Shown: positions 62,530 through 64,000 of the stretch, piece after piece
How the letters are laid out: every line of letters starts with the position of its first letter
Numbering within the stretch: the first letter of the stretch is position 1
Made by a program: the position numbers and the translations under genes
Origin: Rotaria sp. Silwood1
Taxonomy: Eukaryota; Rotifera; Eurotatoria; Philodinida; Philodinidae
NCBI GenBank assembly: GCA_905250075.1
Contig: CAJNOP010000002.1
Span: 3,725,867-3,789,866, forward strand
Direction: 5' to 3'
DNA length: 64,000 bases
The notes under the pieces: generated by a model
The model's input: the letters and a program-made list of their open reading frames with translations, nothing else
The model's database searches: none
Told to the model about the DNA's origin: nothing

Positions 62530-64000
62530 TGCGACGACAATATGTTGGCAACAAGTAAATAATGATGATGATGACGACCAGAAAGAGGAAATAAAAATGA
62601 AAAGGGATGAGAATGACCTGCAACAATAAGCATATACAATGTGAAATACTAGTGTCAATTGTTTATGTTAAATATGAAAAAAAAAGACGTTCTTTGTTGT
62701 TGACTGATTTAGCGTATTCAACTAACCAAGCATATGACGATTATTTGTCATCTAAATCTCTTCCTCTTTTTTTTTTCTCTCTGTTGTCTTATATTCAGTT
62801 ACTGGTTAGAATTGATTAGCTTGTTGATGACTTTTGAAAGGAAACTAGGATGATAATCATTGTCATCACAAGAAAAAAAACTTACCAATGAGACAAATAG
62901 TAGAAACAACAAGAATATATGAAGAAAAGGAGAAAATGAGAAAATTGTGTATATATATGAAATATATTGTATTTTGCTTCTATCTATTATAACATTGATT
63001 AGTTCACATCGCCTGTTTCTCTGGTGTTGATGTTCTTATTAATAATGGTAAAAAATTAATATATATATATATATATACAACAGAGAAAAAAGAAAAATGG
63101 AACAGAGAAAAAAAGAGAAGAAGAGGAAAATCTATATACAAGAACGGCTATCAGCAATATATACTTTTCTATTCAACGGAGCATTTATCTTTAATTGAGA
63201 AAAGAAGATAACGTATAGTAGAAGTTCAGGAAACTCATTAATGCAAAAATGATCCTATTAACCAGTATGTCACACATATTGTTAAATCTGCAATAATTAA
63301 GAAAAAAGAAAGAAGAAGATAAATACATTTCTGTCATATACATTGTTTCCTGTGTATGTTTCTCTCTTATCTTCTCTCCTAATTTCATTCAAAGAAAAAC
63401 ATAGATATTATTAGAAAACAATTAGCTAAATTCTTTGCATGTTAGATATATCAATGGCTAATATAGATGAAAAGAAAAACTAACAATAAGATAATCCAGA
63501 GGTAAAGATCAAACAATTACATATTTGGTACTAAGCACCATTATTACTCAAAATAGATTCTTTACTCCATAAACATGCATATAGATCTCAATATGACAAA
63601 GATTGTACTAGAAAATAGTTAACTTATGAAAATATTAATGTAATGACACTATTTTTTTTATTAACTATTCTAATATTCTATGTCAAAATACTTTGTCAAA
63701 TTCCTGTTTGAGGAAAACAGCTTAATAATAAGCTATCATAAACTTGTTTCTTACATGACATACAGAACTTTTGATTTCTACCCGATTGAAAGAAAACAAA
63801 GCTATTCAACGTCGTTTAACTTTTTTTCATATCGGGGAAAAAAGAATGATCGAGAAACAATATTGTTAGTTTTAAATTGAAAACAATAGCGGAAAAAACA
63901 AAAAAAAATTCTTTCTGTTGTCTTTTTTTCTACTCGCAATTTCATCATATAATAATAGGTTATTCTCAACTCTTACGAAGAAAAAATATAATCTTTTAGA
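62530..64000. other. Upstream region of the secreted-protein gene, no gene seen
   Basis: AT-rich, with a TA microsatellite (~63058-63076) and purine-rich stretches (63080-63130). Short open frames carry no recognisable domain. It presumably includes the promoter of the minus-strand gene starting at 62529. Confidence 0.4.

Noticed and set aside
1..64000. CRISPR arrays, tRNA or rRNA genes
   Set aside because: No regularly spaced identical repeats and no cloverleaf or rRNA-like segments were noticed; a covariance-model scan would be decisive but could not be run.

Overview
This is animal nuclear DNA. It is AT-rich, genes are cut by many 45-90 bp GT-AG introns, stops are mostly TAA, and it carries an animal Dbx homeobox gene and a RASGEF1-type Ras exchange factor. 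A bacterial-type D-lactate dehydrogenase with introns, the tiny introns and the many fold-back elements would fit a bdelloid rotifer or similar small invertebrate. That assignment is inference; no species-diagnostic marker is present. All gene models were spliced by eye from GT/AG sites and checked for reading phase.

Layout: (1) 992-3794 (+) Dbx homeobox gene in five coding exons, including an 11-nt microexon inside the homeodomain. (2) 3.8-10.6 kb is a gene-poor repeat block with a decayed hAT-like transposase, a degenerate ~90 bp tandem array and three inverted-repeat elements. (3) 10642-11445 (-) is a two-exon gene of unknown function, divergent from (4) 12009-31854 (+), a 37-exon gene for a ~2,707-residue protein with an N-myristoylation-type start, cupredoxin-like domains, a chitobiase-C-terminal-like module and a long run of FN3-like domains. 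An extra exon at 20579-21189 gives a ~1,331-residue alternative ending. (5) 32.6-34.0 kb is a broken duplicate of the D-lactate dehydrogenase gene. (6) 34175-43720 (-) is a 13-exon multi-EF-hand-like protein; the intact D-lactate dehydrogenase gene (36358-37531, +) sits inside its last long intron on the opposite strand. (7) 43.7-50.3 kb has no recognisable gene. (8) 50312-53030 (+) ankyrin-repeat gene, followed closely by (9) 53314-59436 (+) RASGEF1-like gene; the short gap looks like a polyadenylation plus splice-acceptor junction. (10) 61277-62529 (-) is a seven-exon secreted protein made of two copies of a four-cysteine module, which I do not recognise.

The genes do not form one pathway. 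Dbx is a developmental transcription factor, RASGEF1 and the large membrane-anchor-type protein suggest signalling or scaffolding, the EF-hand protein may be calcium-related or ciliary, and D-LDH is metabolic. Shared features of the region are intronic fold-back elements (26.4-27.3, 30.8-31.4, 54.3-54.6 and 56.0-57.7 kb) and a local duplication around the D-LDH gene. No tRNA, rRNA or CRISPR array was seen.
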